Origin: Variovorax fucosicus
GTDB taxonomy: Bacteria; Pseudomonadota; Gammaproteobacteria; Burkholderiales; Burkholderiaceae_C
Length of the DNA: 64,000 nucleotides
Reading direction: 5' to 3'
Assembly: GCF_030316825.1 (NCBI RefSeq)
Contig: NZ_JASZYU010000004.1
Span: forward strand, 310,001 to 374,000
In this document: positions 25,728-34,348 of the stretch, piece after piece
Position numbering within the stretch: position 1 is the first letter of the stretch
Layout of the letters: every line of letters starts with the position of its first letter
Position numbers and translations under genes: made by a program
The notes under the pieces: generated by a model
Told to the model about the DNA's origin: nothing
Seen by the model: only the letters and a program-made list of their open reading frames with translations
The model's database searches: none

Positions 25728-26987
25728 ATGATGCGGTTTGCATGGAACAGACGCGGGGCTTCTGCCCGCTGGGTGCGTGGCCTGTCGATGGGGTTCGCGG
25801 CGGCGGTTTGTTCGTCGCAGCTGCTGGCCGAGCCCAACAAGGACGTCTATGACCGCGCTGCGAGCTACAAGGATGAAGCGCTGCTCCTGCTGGAGCGGCT
25901 GGTCAACATCGATTCCGGCTCGGCCAATACCGCGGGCCTCGAGCGCGTGCGCGGCGTCGTGGTCGAAGAACTGCAAAAGCTCGGCGGGAAGATCGAAACC
26001 TTTCCGGCCACGCCGCACCCCGGCACCAACGTGACCGCCACTTTCGAGGGCACGGGCACCCGGAAGATCCTACTGATGGCGCACATCGACACGGTGTTCC
26101 CGGACGGTACGGCCAAGAACAAGCCGTTCTACATCAAGGATGGGCGCGCCTACGGGCCCGGCGTGATGGACAACAAGGGCGGCGTGGTCACCGGCCTCTA
26201 TGCCATCAAGATCCTGAAAGCGCTGAATTTCAAGGACTACGCCCGCCTGACCCTGCTGCTGGACACCAATGAGGAGGTCGGCTCGGTGGACACCTCCGCC
26301 CTGATCCGCCGTGTGGCCAAGCAGCACGATGTGGTGCTGAACCTGGAGCCCGGCCGGCCGGCCGACGGTTTGGTGCTGTGGCGCAAAGGCGGCGCGACAG
26401 CCCTGGTCGAGGTGAAAGGGCGGGCCGCACACGCCGGCGTGGCCCCCGAGAGCGGCCGCAATGCGGCCACCGAAGTGGCCCACCAGGTTTTGCAACTCGG
26501 CAAGCTCGGCGATGCAGAGAAGCTCACCACGATCAACTTCACGGTGCTGACGGCGAATGGGGCGACCAACGTGATTCCCGAGAACGCATCGGCCAAGGGT
26601 GATGTTCGCGCGGCCACACGGGAGGAGTTCGATCGCATCGAACGCGACCTGGCCCGTGTTTCGCAAAACAAGCTGATCCCCGACACGCAGGTCAAGACCA
26701 CGCTGTCACGCGGCCTGCCCCCCATGCCGCGTACGCCCGCGGCCGAGGCCCTGGTCAAGACCGCCGAGTCGATCTACGCGGAGATTGGCAAGAAACTGAC
26801 GATCGAGGGTTCCGGCGGCGCCGCCGATGCGAGCCTGGCCGCCGATGAGGGCGTGCCCACGCTCGACGGCTTCGGCATCGTCGGCGGCGGCATCCACACG
26901 CCCGAGGAATATGCCGAGGTCGCCAGCGTGGTGCCGCGCTTCTATCTGCTGACCCGCATGGTGATGGAGCTCAGCAAGAAGCCTTGA
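25728..26987 (+). CDS. Exported M20 metallopeptidase (glutamate carboxypeptidase-like)
   Basis: A 419-residue protein close in length to carboxypeptidase G2. A signal peptide (about residues 1-35) predicts export. The two-zinc site is readable in order: AHIDTVF, GPGVMDNKGG with the bridging aspartate, TNEEVG with the catalytic and ligand glutamates, NLEPGR and GGGIHTPEEY. The inserted dimerisation domain begins near RGAAHAGVAPESGRN-like sequence at about residue 220. It would release C-terminal glutamate from folate-like or peptide substrates. GAGG lies just before the chosen start; a start at 25731 is equally possible. Confidence 0.9.
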   Translation: MMRFAWNRRGASARWVRGLSMGFAAAVCSSQLLAEPNKDVYDRAASYKDEALLLLERLVNIDSGSANTAGLERVRGVVVEELQKLGGKIETFPATPHPGTNVTATFEGTGTRKILLMAHIDTVFPDGTAKNKPFYIKDGRAYGPGVMDNKGGVVTGLYAIKILKALNFKDYARLTLLLDTNEEVGSVDTSALIRRVAKQHDVVLNLEPGRPADGLVLWRKGGATALVEVKGRAAHAGVAPESGRNAATEVAHQVLQLGKLGDAEKLTTINFTVLTANGATNVIPENASAKGDVRAATREEFDRIERDLARVSQNKLIPDTQVKTTLSRGLPPMPRTPAAEALVKTAESIYAEIGKKLTIEGSGGAADASLAADEGVPTLDGFGIVGGGIHTPEEYAEVASVVPRFYLLTRMVMELSKKP

Positions 26988-27027
26988 GCCCCCGCGGCCC
27001 GCGCGGTTCGCGCACCGCGCCGCGGCC

Positions 27028-30000
27028 TCAGGTGGTCGACGTCTTCAGGTCGTCGTCGATGTGCGGGTCGGCCGGCTGCCCGCGCAGCTTGCGCACCGTG
27101 CGCCGCAGCCAGTGCTCGATGTCGTCGATGTAGGTGAACACGGCCGGCACCACCAGCAGGCTCAGCACGGTCGAGGTGATGAGCCCGCCAATCACGGCCA
27201 CCGCCATCGGCGAGCGGAAGCTCGAATCCGCCGCGCCGAAACCGACCGCGATCGGCAGCATGCCGGCGCCCATCGCGATGGTGGTCATGATGATCGGCCG
27301 CGCGCGCTTGTGGCAGGCGTCGCGCAACGCGTCCCAGCGGCTCATGGCGTGGTCGCGGCGCGCGACGATCGCATACTCCACCAGCAGGATCGAGTTCTTG
27401 GTCGCCACGCCCATCAGCATGATCAGCCCGATGAGCGACGGCATCGACAGCGCCTTCTGCGCCACCAGCAGCCCGACGAAGGCGCCGCCCAGTGCCAGCG
27501 GCAGCGCGCACAGGATCGTCACCGGGTGCAGGAAGTCCTTGAACAGCAGCACCAGCACGATGTAGATGCACAGCACGCCGGTCAGCATTGCCAGGCCGAA
27601 GCTTGCGAACAGCTCGGTCATCACTTCCGCATCGCCTACCTCGGCCACGCGCACGCCGGGCGGCAGGTTGGTGATGGAGGGCAGCTTCATCGCCGCGTCC
27701 TTCGCGTCGCCCAGGCCCACGCCCGACAGCTCGATCTCGAAGTTGACGTTGCGCGAGCGGTCGTAGCGGTCGATGACGGCCGGGCCGCCTTCCATGGTGA
27801 GCTTGGCCACCTGGCCCAGCATCACCGGGCCGCGCGCGCTCGGCACGCTCAGGCGCTCCAGCAGCGACAGATCCTGCCGCGCCGAGTCCTCCAGCTTCAC
27901 CACGATCGGCACCTGCCGCTGCGCCAGGTTGAGCTTGGGCAGCGACACGTCGTAGTCGCCGAGCGTGGCGACGCGCAGCGTCTCGGCAATGGCCGAACTC
28001 GTGACGCCGAGGTCGGCCGCGCGCGCGAAGTCGGGCCGCACCGCGATCTCGGGCCGGATCAGGCTCGCGGTCGAGGTGATGTTGCCCAGGCCCGGAATGG
28101 TGCGCAGGTCGCGTTCCACCGCGCGTGCCGCGGTGGTCAACGCGTTGGGGTCGTCACCGCTCAGCGCCAGGATGTACTTCTCGCCCGAGCCGCCCAGGCC
28201 GACGGTGCTGCGCACGCCCGGCAGCGTTTCCAGCGCGGCGCGGATCTGGTTCTCGATGACCTGCTTGCGCGGCCGGTCGCCGCGCTCGTCGAGCTGGATG
28301 GTGAGCGTGGCCTTGCGCGTTTCGGGCGTGCCGAAGTTGGCGAACGGGTCGCCGCCCGCGCTGCCGCCGCCGACCGTGGTGTAGACGCTTTTCACGTGCT
28401 GCACTTCCATCACGCGCCGGCGTGTTTCCTCGGCCGTGGCCGTGGTCTGCGCCAGCGTGGCGCCCGGCGCGAGCGACAGGTACACCTGCGTCTGCGAGTT
28501 GTCGTCGGGCGGAATGAAGCCGGTCTTCAGCAGCGGGATCATCGCGAGCGAGCCGAAGAAGAACAGCGTGGCCAGCACCATGGTCATGAAGCGGTGCTTC
28601 ATGCACCAGCCGGCCATGCGCATGTAGATCCTGAGCCAGCCGGCTTCCTTTTCCTGCGTGACCAGCGGCTTGAGGATGTAGGCGGCCATCATCGGCGTGA
28701 GCACGCGCGCCACCACCAGCGACGCGAACACCGCGAGCGACGCGGTCCAGCCGAACTGCTTGAAGAACTTGCCCGCCACGCCACTCATGAAGGCCGTGGG
28801 CAGGAACACCGCAATCAGCGTGAAGGTGGTGGCGATCACCGCCAGCCCGATCTCGTCGGCCGCCTCCATTGCGGCTTCGTAGGGGCTCTTGCCCATGCGC
28901 AGGTGCCGCACGATGTTCTCGACCTCGACGATCGCGTCGTCCACCAGGATCCCGACCACCAGCGACAGCGCCAGCAGCGAAATCACGTTGACCGAAAAGC
29001 CCAAGAGGTGCATGCCGATGAACGCCGGAATCACCGACATCGGCAGCGCCACGGCCGTGACGAAGGTCGCGCGCCAGTCGCGCAGGAACAGCCACACAAC
29101 CAGCACCGCGAGGATGGCGCCTTCATACAGCAGGTGCAGCGAGCCGTTGTATTCCTCTTCCACCGGCGTCACGAAGTTGAAGGCTTCATGCAGCGCGATG
29201 TCGGGGTGCTGCAGGCGCATTTCGCCCAGCGCCTTCTGGATTGCGGCGCCCACCTCGACCTCGCTCGCGCCGCGGCTGCGCGCCACTTCGAAGCCGACCA
29301 CCGGCTTGCCGTCGAGCAGCGCGGCGGCGCGCGGCTCGGCCACGGTGTCGCTCACGCGGGCGACCTGGTCGAGCCGGACGCGGCGGCCATCCGACAGCGC
29401 GATCTGCAGGTCGGCCAGTTCGGCCGCCGACTGCACCGTGGCCAGCGTGCGCACGGGCTGCTCGCTGCCGCCCAGGTCGGTGCGGCCGCCGGCGCTTTCG
29501 GTCTGCACCTGGCGCAACTGGCGCGAGATGTCGGCCGCGCTCGCGCCCAGCGCCTGCAACTTGGCCGGATCCAGGTCCACATGCACCTGGCGCGTGACGC
29601 CACCCACGCGGTTGACCGCGCCCACGCCCGGCAGTGCGAGCAGCTTCTTGGTGATGTCGTTGTCGACGAACCAGCTCAGCGCCTCGGGGTCGAGCTTGTT
29701 CGATGCAATGGTGAAAGCCAGCACCGGCTGCGCCGCGAAGTCGAGCTTGGTGACGACCGGGTCGCGCACGTCGGCGGGCAGGTCGGAGCGCACCTTCTGC
29801 ACCGCGGAGCGCACGTCGTCGACCGCTTCCTGCACCGGCTTTTCGAGGCGGAACTCGACAATCAGCGTGGCCGCACCGTCCTGCACCTTGGTCGTGATGT
29901 GCTTCAGGCCCTGGATGGTGGCGATCGAATTCTCGAGCTTGCGCGCCACGTCGGTTTCGAGCTGCGAAGGCGCGGCGCCCGGCAGCGCGGCCGACACCGT

Positions 30001-30135
30001 CACGGTCGGCAGGTCGATGTCGGGAAAGTTCTGCACCTTCATTGCGTTGAACGACAGCAGCCCACCGAAGGTGAGCAGCACGAACAGCATCACCGCGGGA
30101 ATCGGGTTGCGTATGGACCAGGCGGAGACATTCAT
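27028..30135 (-). CDS. RND efflux pump inner-membrane transporter
   Basis: A 1035-residue AcrB/MexB-type (HAE-1-like) pump with 12 helices and two large periplasmic loops. N-terminus MNVSAWSIRNPIPAVMLF is typical. The proton-relay aspartates lie in VGILVDDAIVEVENIVRH (about residue 400), and the second half repeats the fold (LIMLMGVATKNSILLVEYA). It exports drugs, solvents or metabolites with the adaptor and outer-membrane protein encoded upstream. It is the last gene of a four-gene operon that starts with its own TetR regulator. Confidence 0.95.
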   Translation of the reverse strand: MNVSAWSIRNPIPAVMLFVLLTFGGLLSFNAMKVQNFPDIDLPTVTVSAALPGAAPSQLETDVARKLENSIATIQGLKHITTKVQDGAATLIVEFRLEKPVQEAVDDVRSAVQKVRSDLPADVRDPVVTKLDFAAQPVLAFTIASNKLDPEALSWFVDNDITKKLLALPGVGAVNRVGGVTRQVHVDLDPAKLQALGASAADISRQLRQVQTESAGGRTDLGGSEQPVRTLATVQSAAELADLQIALSDGRRVRLDQVARVSDTVAEPRAAALLDGKPVVGFEVARSRGASEVEVGAAIQKALGEMRLQHPDIALHEAFNFVTPVEEEYNGSLHLLYEGAILAVLVVWLFLRDWRATFVTAVALPMSVIPAFIGMHLLGFSVNVISLLALSLVVGILVDDAIVEVENIVRHLRMGKSPYEAAMEAADEIGLAVIATTFTLIAVFLPTAFMSGVAGKFFKQFGWTASLAVFASLVVARVLTPMMAAYILKPLVTQEKEAGWLRIYMRMAGWCMKHRFMTMVLATLFFFGSLAMIPLLKTGFIPPDDNSQTQVYLSLAPGATLAQTTATAEETRRRVMEVQHVKSVYTTVGGGSAGGDPFANFGTPETRKATLTIQLDERGDRPRKQVIENQIRAALETLPGVRSTVGLGGSGEKYILALSGDDPNALTTAARAVERDLRTIPGLGNITSTASLIRPEIAVRPDFARAADLGVTSSAIAETLRVATLGDYDVSLPKLNLAQRQVPIVVKLEDSARQDLSLLERLSVPSARGPVMLGQVAKLTMEGGPAVIDRYDRSRNVNFEIELSGVGLGDAKDAAMKLPSITNLPPGVRVAEVGDAEVMTELFASFGLAMLTGVLCIYIVLVLLFKDFLHPVTILCALPLALGGAFVGLLVAQKALSMPSLIGLIMLMGVATKNSILLVEYAIVARRDHAMSRWDALRDACHKRARPIIMTTIAMGAGMLPIAVGFGAADSSFRSPMAVAVIGGLITSTVLSLLVVPAVFTYIDDIEHWLRRTVRKLRGQPADPHIDDDLKTSTT

Positions 30136-30147
30136 GGCGTGCGTTCC

Positions 30148-31317
30148 TTACTTGGCCGCGACGGGGGCGCCGGCCGGCGCCGGGGCGTCCACCACGCGCA
30201 CGAGGTCGCCGTCGTTCAGGAAGCCCGCGCCTTGCACCACCACCCTGGCATTGGCAGGCATCTTCGTCAGCACCTCGACGCGGTCGCCCACGCGCCGGCC
30301 GGTCTCGATCTTGAGCTGGGTCACCCGGTTGTCCGGCTGCAGCACCAGCAGGAAGTTGAACCCGTCTCGCGGCACGATCGACGCCTGCGGCACAGTCCAC
30401 GCATTGCTGCGGCCCAGCTGGAAGTCGCCGCGCGCGAACATGCCTGCCTTGATGCCGGTGTTCTGCAGCACGTTCGGCACATCGACGTACACCAGCGCCG
30501 CGCGCGTCTGCGGGTCGACCGTGGGTGCGATGCTGCGCACCTTGCCCTGCACCTGCGCACCACTGGCGCTGACCACCAGCACCGGCGTGCCGACCGCGAC
30601 GCGCCCCAGCTCGGCCGAGGTGACTTCGGCGCGCCATTCGAGCCGGCCCTGGCGGATCAGCTTGAACAGCTCGGTGCCGGCCGAGACCACGCCGCCGACC
30701 GTGGCCGTGCGCGACGAGATCACGCCGTCGTCGGGCGCCAGCACCTGCGTGTTGCGGCCACGCACCTGCTGCGCCGCCAGCACCGCCTCGGCCGCTTCGA
30801 CCTTGGCCTTGGCGGTTTGCTCGGTGGTCTGGTACTGGTTGATCTGCTGCTGGCTCAGCGCGCCGGTCTTTTCGAGCGTGCGTGCGCGCGCGGCGTTGCC
30901 GGCCGCATCGGCCGCGTTGGCCCTGGCCTCGGCCAGCGATGCCTTCGCCTGTGCCACGTCGGCGTTGATGGTCTCGGGCGAGAAGGTGGCCAGCACCTGG
31001 CCGCGCTTGACCACGTCGCCCACGTTCACGCGCACTTCGGCCAGCCGCAGTCCGTTCGACTCGGAGCCCACGCTGGCCTCCTGCCAGGCGGCCACGTTGC
31101 CGTTGGCCGCGAGCGTCATGGTCAGCTCGGTCTGCTCGGGCTGCGCCACGGTGACGGTGAGCGTTGGCCGTGCCGGAGCGGCACCGGCCTTCTTGGCGGC
31201 CGCGGGTGCGTTGGCTGCGTCGGGCTTCTTCTTCATCGCGAAGAAGGCGCCGGCGACGATGAGCACCAGCACGATGGCGGCGATGACGAGGGTAGAGCGT
31301 TTGATCTTGGTGTTCAT
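30148..31317 (-). CDS. RND efflux periplasmic adaptor (membrane fusion protein)
   Basis: A 389-residue adaptor with one N-terminal membrane anchor (about 9-28), a split lipoyl domain, a coiled-coil hairpin (about 115-185, rich in Ala, Glu and Gln) and beta-barrel and proximal domains. It links the RND pump to the outer-membrane channel. Its start overlaps the stop of the channel gene by four bases (ATGA), and the pump gene starts 12 bp after its stop. Confidence 0.94.
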   Translation of the reverse strand: MNTKIKRSTLVIAAIVLVLIVAGAFFAMKKKPDAANAPAAAKKAGAAPARPTLTVTVAQPEQTELTMTLAANGNVAAWQEASVGSESNGLRLAEVRVNVGDVVKRGQVLATFSPETINADVAQAKASLAEARANAADAAGNAARARTLEKTGALSQQQINQYQTTEQTAKAKVEAAEAVLAAQQVRGRNTQVLAPDDGVISSRTATVGGVVSAGTELFKLIRQGRLEWRAEVTSAELGRVAVGTPVLVVSASGAQVQGKVRSIAPTVDPQTRAALVYVDVPNVLQNTGIKAGMFARGDFQLGRSNAWTVPQASIVPRDGFNFLLVLQPDNRVTQLKIETGRRVGDRVEVLTKMPANARVVVQGAGFLNDGDLVRVVDAPAPAGAPVAAK

Positions 31318-32849
31318 GGCGACTTGGTCGTTGTCGTTTCTTGTCGGGTCATTGCGAGGGGTGCGGCAGCGTCGGGCCGGGCCCAGCCGCCGCCCATCGC
31401 GCGGTAGAGCGCCACCCAGGCCTCGGCCCGTTCGCGCTGCAGCGCCACGCGCGCCGTTTGTGCGGTGAGCAGCGTGCGGCGCGAGTCTTCGAGCTCGAAC
31501 AGGCTGGCCAGGCCGCTGTCGTAGCGCGCCTGCGTGGCGTTGAACGAGGCCTGGTAGTTCTGCACCGCGGTGTCGGCGTCGCCGGTGCGGCTGGCCGTGC
31601 TGTCGAGATTGAGCAGCGCTTCCTCGACCTCGCGCACCGCCTGGCGCACGCTGCCGCGGTAGATCGATGCCATCTCGTCGTAGCGCCCGCGGGCTGCCTC
31701 GGCATTGGCCTTGTACGCGCCGCCGTCGAGGATCGGCACGGTCAGCGACACCGGGCCCGCGCTCCAGGTGTCGAGTGTCTGGCGGGTGCCCTGCGTGCGG
31801 ATCTGCAGACGGCCGATCGAGCCCGTGAGCGACAGGCGCGGATAGCGCTGCGCCTCGGCCTCGCCGACATCGGCGCTGGCTGCGGCCACGTCGAGCTCTG
31901 CCGAGTACACGTCGGGCCGCTGCGCGAGCGCTTCGGCCGGCACGCTGGCAACCGACTGGACTGCCGGCAGTGCGCGGTCGACCGGCGCGGCGGCCAGCTT
32001 TTGTTCGAGTGCGCGGGCCTCGATGCCGGTCAGCGCGACCAGCCCGGCGCGCGACACCGCGCAGGTGGCGCGCTGCTGCGTGAGCCGGCCCGCGGCATCC
32101 GCCGCACTGGCGCGCGCCAGCGCTGCATCGGCCGGCGCCGTGAAGCCGGCGCGCATCGACAGGTCGTTGAGCCGCGCCGTCTCGGCCCGCGAGCGCGTGT
32201 CGTTCTCGGCCACCGCCAGTTGCCGCTCGCAGGCGCGTTCGCTGAAGTAGAGGTTGGCCGTGTCCGCCGCCACCGAAACGCGTGCCTGGTGCCACTTGGC
32301 ATCGGCGCCCGCGAGCCGCAACGATGCCGCATCGCGCCCCGAGCGCAGCTTGCCGAACAGGTCGACCTCCCAGCTCGACTGCAGGCCGGCCTGCAACGTC
32401 GTCATCGGTGGGATCGATGCGGACGATGTGCTGCTGCTGCTCGTGGAGGAAGACGTGCCGGTGCCCGAACTGCCCGATTGCGAATTGCTGCGCGTGGCTG
32501 ACAGCGTGCCGGTCAGGTTCGGCAGCAGCGCGGCACCTGCGGCCACGCTGGTGGCGCGCGCGTCGCCGATGCGCGCCGCCGCGCTCGCGAGCGTCGGGCT
32601 GGCGGCCTCGGCCGCTTCGATCAGCTCCACCAGCAGCGGGTCGTCGAGCTGGCGCCACCAGTCGGCCAGCGCCGCTGGCGAGCCCGCATGGGGCAGGGCG
32701 GCCGAGCCGCCCGGCGGCGGCAGCGGCGCGTTCCATTGCGCGGGGATGGGGGCGGGCGCCGCCGAGGGCGGCCGCGTCAGGCTGCAGGCGCCGAGTGCCA
32801 ATGGCACACAAACGGCTGCACCCAGCAGCTGGAATCTGCGAAGGCTCAT
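31314..32849 (-). CDS. RND efflux outer-membrane lipoprotein (NodT/OprM family)
   Basis: A 511-residue TolC-like channel. The leader ends in LALGACS, a lipobox, so the protein is probably acylated and outer-membrane anchored. The two repeated helical-barrel halves are seen with WWRQLDDPLL and WEVDLFGKLRSGRDAA motifs. An unusual Ser/Thr-rich stretch at about residues 120-150 lies where the first beta-hairpin is expected. The start overlaps the tetR stop by four bases. Confidence 0.94.
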   Translation of the reverse strand: MSLRRFQLLGAAVCVPLALGACSLTRPPSAAPAPIPAQWNAPLPPPGGSAALPHAGSPAALADWWRQLDDPLLVELIEAAEAASPTLASAAARIGDARATSVAAGAALLPNLTGTLSATRSNSQSGSSGTGTSSSTSSSSTSSASIPPMTTLQAGLQSSWEVDLFGKLRSGRDAASLRLAGADAKWHQARVSVAADTANLYFSERACERQLAVAENDTRSRAETARLNDLSMRAGFTAPADAALARASAADAAGRLTQQRATCAVSRAGLVALTGIEARALEQKLAAAPVDRALPAVQSVASVPAEALAQRPDVYSAELDVAAASADVGEAEAQRYPRLSLTGSIGRLQIRTQGTRQTLDTWSAGPVSLTVPILDGGAYKANAEAARGRYDEMASIYRGSVRQAVREVEEALLNLDSTASRTGDADTAVQNYQASFNATQARYDSGLASLFELEDSRRTLLTAQTARVALQRERAEAWVALYRAMGGGWARPDAAAPLAMTRQETTTTKSP

Positions 32850-33604
32850 AGGACTTGCTTCTTCTCTGTCTTGTTGCGGGTCGAAGGTGCCCGCTTGGGG
32901 TTGGAGGACGCGCGCTTCGTGGGCTGCGCAACCTTTTTCTCTTCGCTTCGGCGTTGTGCCTCCGAGGCGACCACGGCAAGAGCGTAACTGACCAGCCGGT
33001 CAGTCCATGTATCGATTTGCTGCGTCGATTGGAGCAGCGAGGGGCGCATGAAGTCGATTACCTCCTGCATAAGGAACATCTGGATCGCCATGCCCGCCAC
33101 CGAGAACGCGAGCCGGTGCATGTCGTCGTCGGCCTTGGGCACCTGCAGGTGCCGGCACAGCACGCCCACCAGCGCCTCGTGCGGCGCCTGGATGTCGCGC
33201 TCCAGCTCGATCCTCCACTGGCTCGTGGGCTCAACCATTTCGCGCATGTGCAGCCGCATGCACTGCCGCGCGATCTCGCCGTTCTTGAGCGGCGCGAGGT
33301 ACCCCTCCATGAAGATGTGCAGCGCCTCTTCCAGCGAAATGCCGGGCGCCGAGAACCGCGCCGTCAGCTCGCGCGGATCGCCGCCCATCGGTTCGGTGAA
33401 GGTCGCTGCATAGAGCCCGGCCTTGTCGCCGAAGTAGTAGCTGATGGCCGCGATGTTGGCATTGGCCGCCAGCGCGATCTCGCGCGTGGAGGTCTTGGCG
33501 AAGCCTTTTTCGGCGAACAGCGCGAGGGCGGCAAGAAGGATGCGGTTGCGGGCCTCGATGCCGTCGGCGCGGGTGGGGTGGGGTGGCGGGAAGAAGGCAG
33601 GCAT
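32846..33604 (-). CDS. TetR-family regulator of the efflux operon
   Basis: A 252-residue regulator of the CerR/DUF1956-like TetR group. The DNA-binding helix-turn-helix is in residues about 20-65 (ALFAEKGFAKTSTREIALAANANIAAISYYFGDKAGLY). A long ligand domain and a basic C-terminal tail follow. The start at 33604 (MPAFFPPPH) is chosen; a longer form to 33673 would read through the palindromic operator. The gene is transcribed first in its own efflux operon, so repression is probably autoregulatory. Confidence 0.9.
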   Translation of the reverse strand: MPAFFPPPHPTRADGIEARNRILLAALALFAEKGFAKTSTREIALAANANIAAISYYFGDKAGLYAATFTEPMGGDPRELTARFSAPGISLEEALHIFMEGYLAPLKNGEIARQCMRLHMREMVEPTSQWRIELERDIQAPHEALVGVLCRHLQVPKADDDMHRLAFSVAGMAIQMFLMQEVIDFMRPSLLQSTQQIDTWTDRLVSYALAVVASEAQRRSEEKKVAQPTKRASSNPKRAPSTRNKTEKKQVL

Positions 33605-33625
33605 GGCGCCGCATTGGAGCACATA

Positions 33626-33641
33626 AATCAATCGATTGATT
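33626..33641. promoter_or_regulatory. Palindromic operator of the tetR-efflux operon
   Basis: AATCAATCGATTGATT is a perfect 16-bp palindrome 22-37 bp upstream of the tetR start, in the expected promoter region. It is far more AT-rich than its surroundings. It is the clear candidate binding site for the TetR regulator. Confidence 0.7.
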
Positions 33642-33695
33642 GACTTGACATGATCCAGCGCATGGCTATTCACCCAGTACGGGTGCCGCTGAAAT

Positions 33696-34067
33696 TCAAT
33701 GATTCAGGGAGAAGGCCAGATCAAGCTGGCGGGCTGCGGCTTGCAGGCGCTTGTCGAGCGTCCACAGGCGCGTGCCGGGTGTCAGGCGTGCCGCGGCAAG
33801 CAGGTGTGCATCGACATAGCCAATACCGATGCCGTGCAAGGTGTGGGTGGCAATGAAGCCCAACACTTCAGTGTCGGTTGCCACGGTGGCCGCGGGCAGA
33901 AACTGCAGGGCCTCCAGCACGCTCGCGCGCTGCTTCAGGCTGCCCAGCGCAAGCTCGCCCACCACAAAGGGGTGCCCGAGCACCTGGCCTTGCGCAAGGC
34001 TGTCCGCCAGGGCCTTGTTGCCGCGCTGCAGGTGGTCGACCCACACCGAGGTGTCGACCAGGATCAC
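33696..34067 (-). CDS. vapC: PIN-domain toxin (VapC family)
   Basis: A 123-residue PIN-fold ribonuclease. The acidic metal site is complete: D5 (LVDTSVWVD), E38 (VVGELALG), D86 (GYVDAHLLA) and D105 (LWTLDKRL). It would cleave RNA, probably tRNA or mRNA, when freed of its antitoxin. The start is GTG at 34067, overlapping the antitoxin stop (GTGA), which is typical coupling for TA pairs. Confidence 0.93.
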   Translation of the reverse strand: MILVDTSVWVDHLQRGNKALADSLAQGQVLGHPFVVGELALGSLKQRASVLEALQFLPAATVATDTEVLGFIATHTLHGIGIGYVDAHLLAAARLTPGTRLWTLDKRLQAAARQLDLAFSLNH

Positions 34068-34261
34068 GCCTTGGCGCCCCTGCGGCGTGGCGCGGCTTCG
34101 AGTTCGGGTTCGGTGCCGCCGAGCAGCGCAAGCCTTCGGGCGCTCTCGCGTTCGATGAGCGCCTTCAGGGCTTCGCGGATCAGCGTCGACTTTTCCTTCA
34201 GGCCGGTCATGAGCTGGGCTTGATCCAGAAGCTGGTCGTCGAGGGTGAGGGTTGTGCGCAT
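34064..34261 (-). CDS. vapB: VapB-family antitoxin
   Basis: A 65-residue protein starting MRTTLTLDDQLLDQAQLMTG, the ribbon-helix-helix DNA-binding start of type II VapB/DUF2191 antitoxins. The charged C-terminal tail would wrap the VapC active site. AAGGAG lies 5 bp before the start at 34261. The same protein would repress the operon at the repeats just upstream. Confidence 0.9.
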   Translation of the reverse strand: MRTTLTLDDQLLDQAQLMTGLKEKSTLIREALKALIERESARRLALLGGTEPELEAAPRRRGAKA

Positions 34262-34289
34262 GCAGGCTCCTTGGTGCACAATCATCGTA

Positions 34290-34315
34290 GCATCAAAATG
34301 TGCATCAAATGATGC
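34290..34315. promoter_or_regulatory. Candidate VapB operator
   Basis: Two direct copies of GCATCAAA begin at 34290 and 34302, a 12-bp period. The second also forms an inverted repeat with TGATGC (34302-34307 with 34310-34315). They lie 29-54 bp upstream of vapB and 34-59 bp upstream of the divergent sigma-54 regulator gene. Confidence 0.45.
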
Positions 34316-34348
34316 TTGCCGCCGTGCAGCAATCCAGTACGATGCGCC

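Noticed and set aside
27061..31407. Very long open frames opposite the RND and adaptor genes
   Set aside because: They are rich in His, Arg, Gln and Asp, have no start signals or domains, and mirror real genes on the other strand; this is usual in GC-rich DNA.
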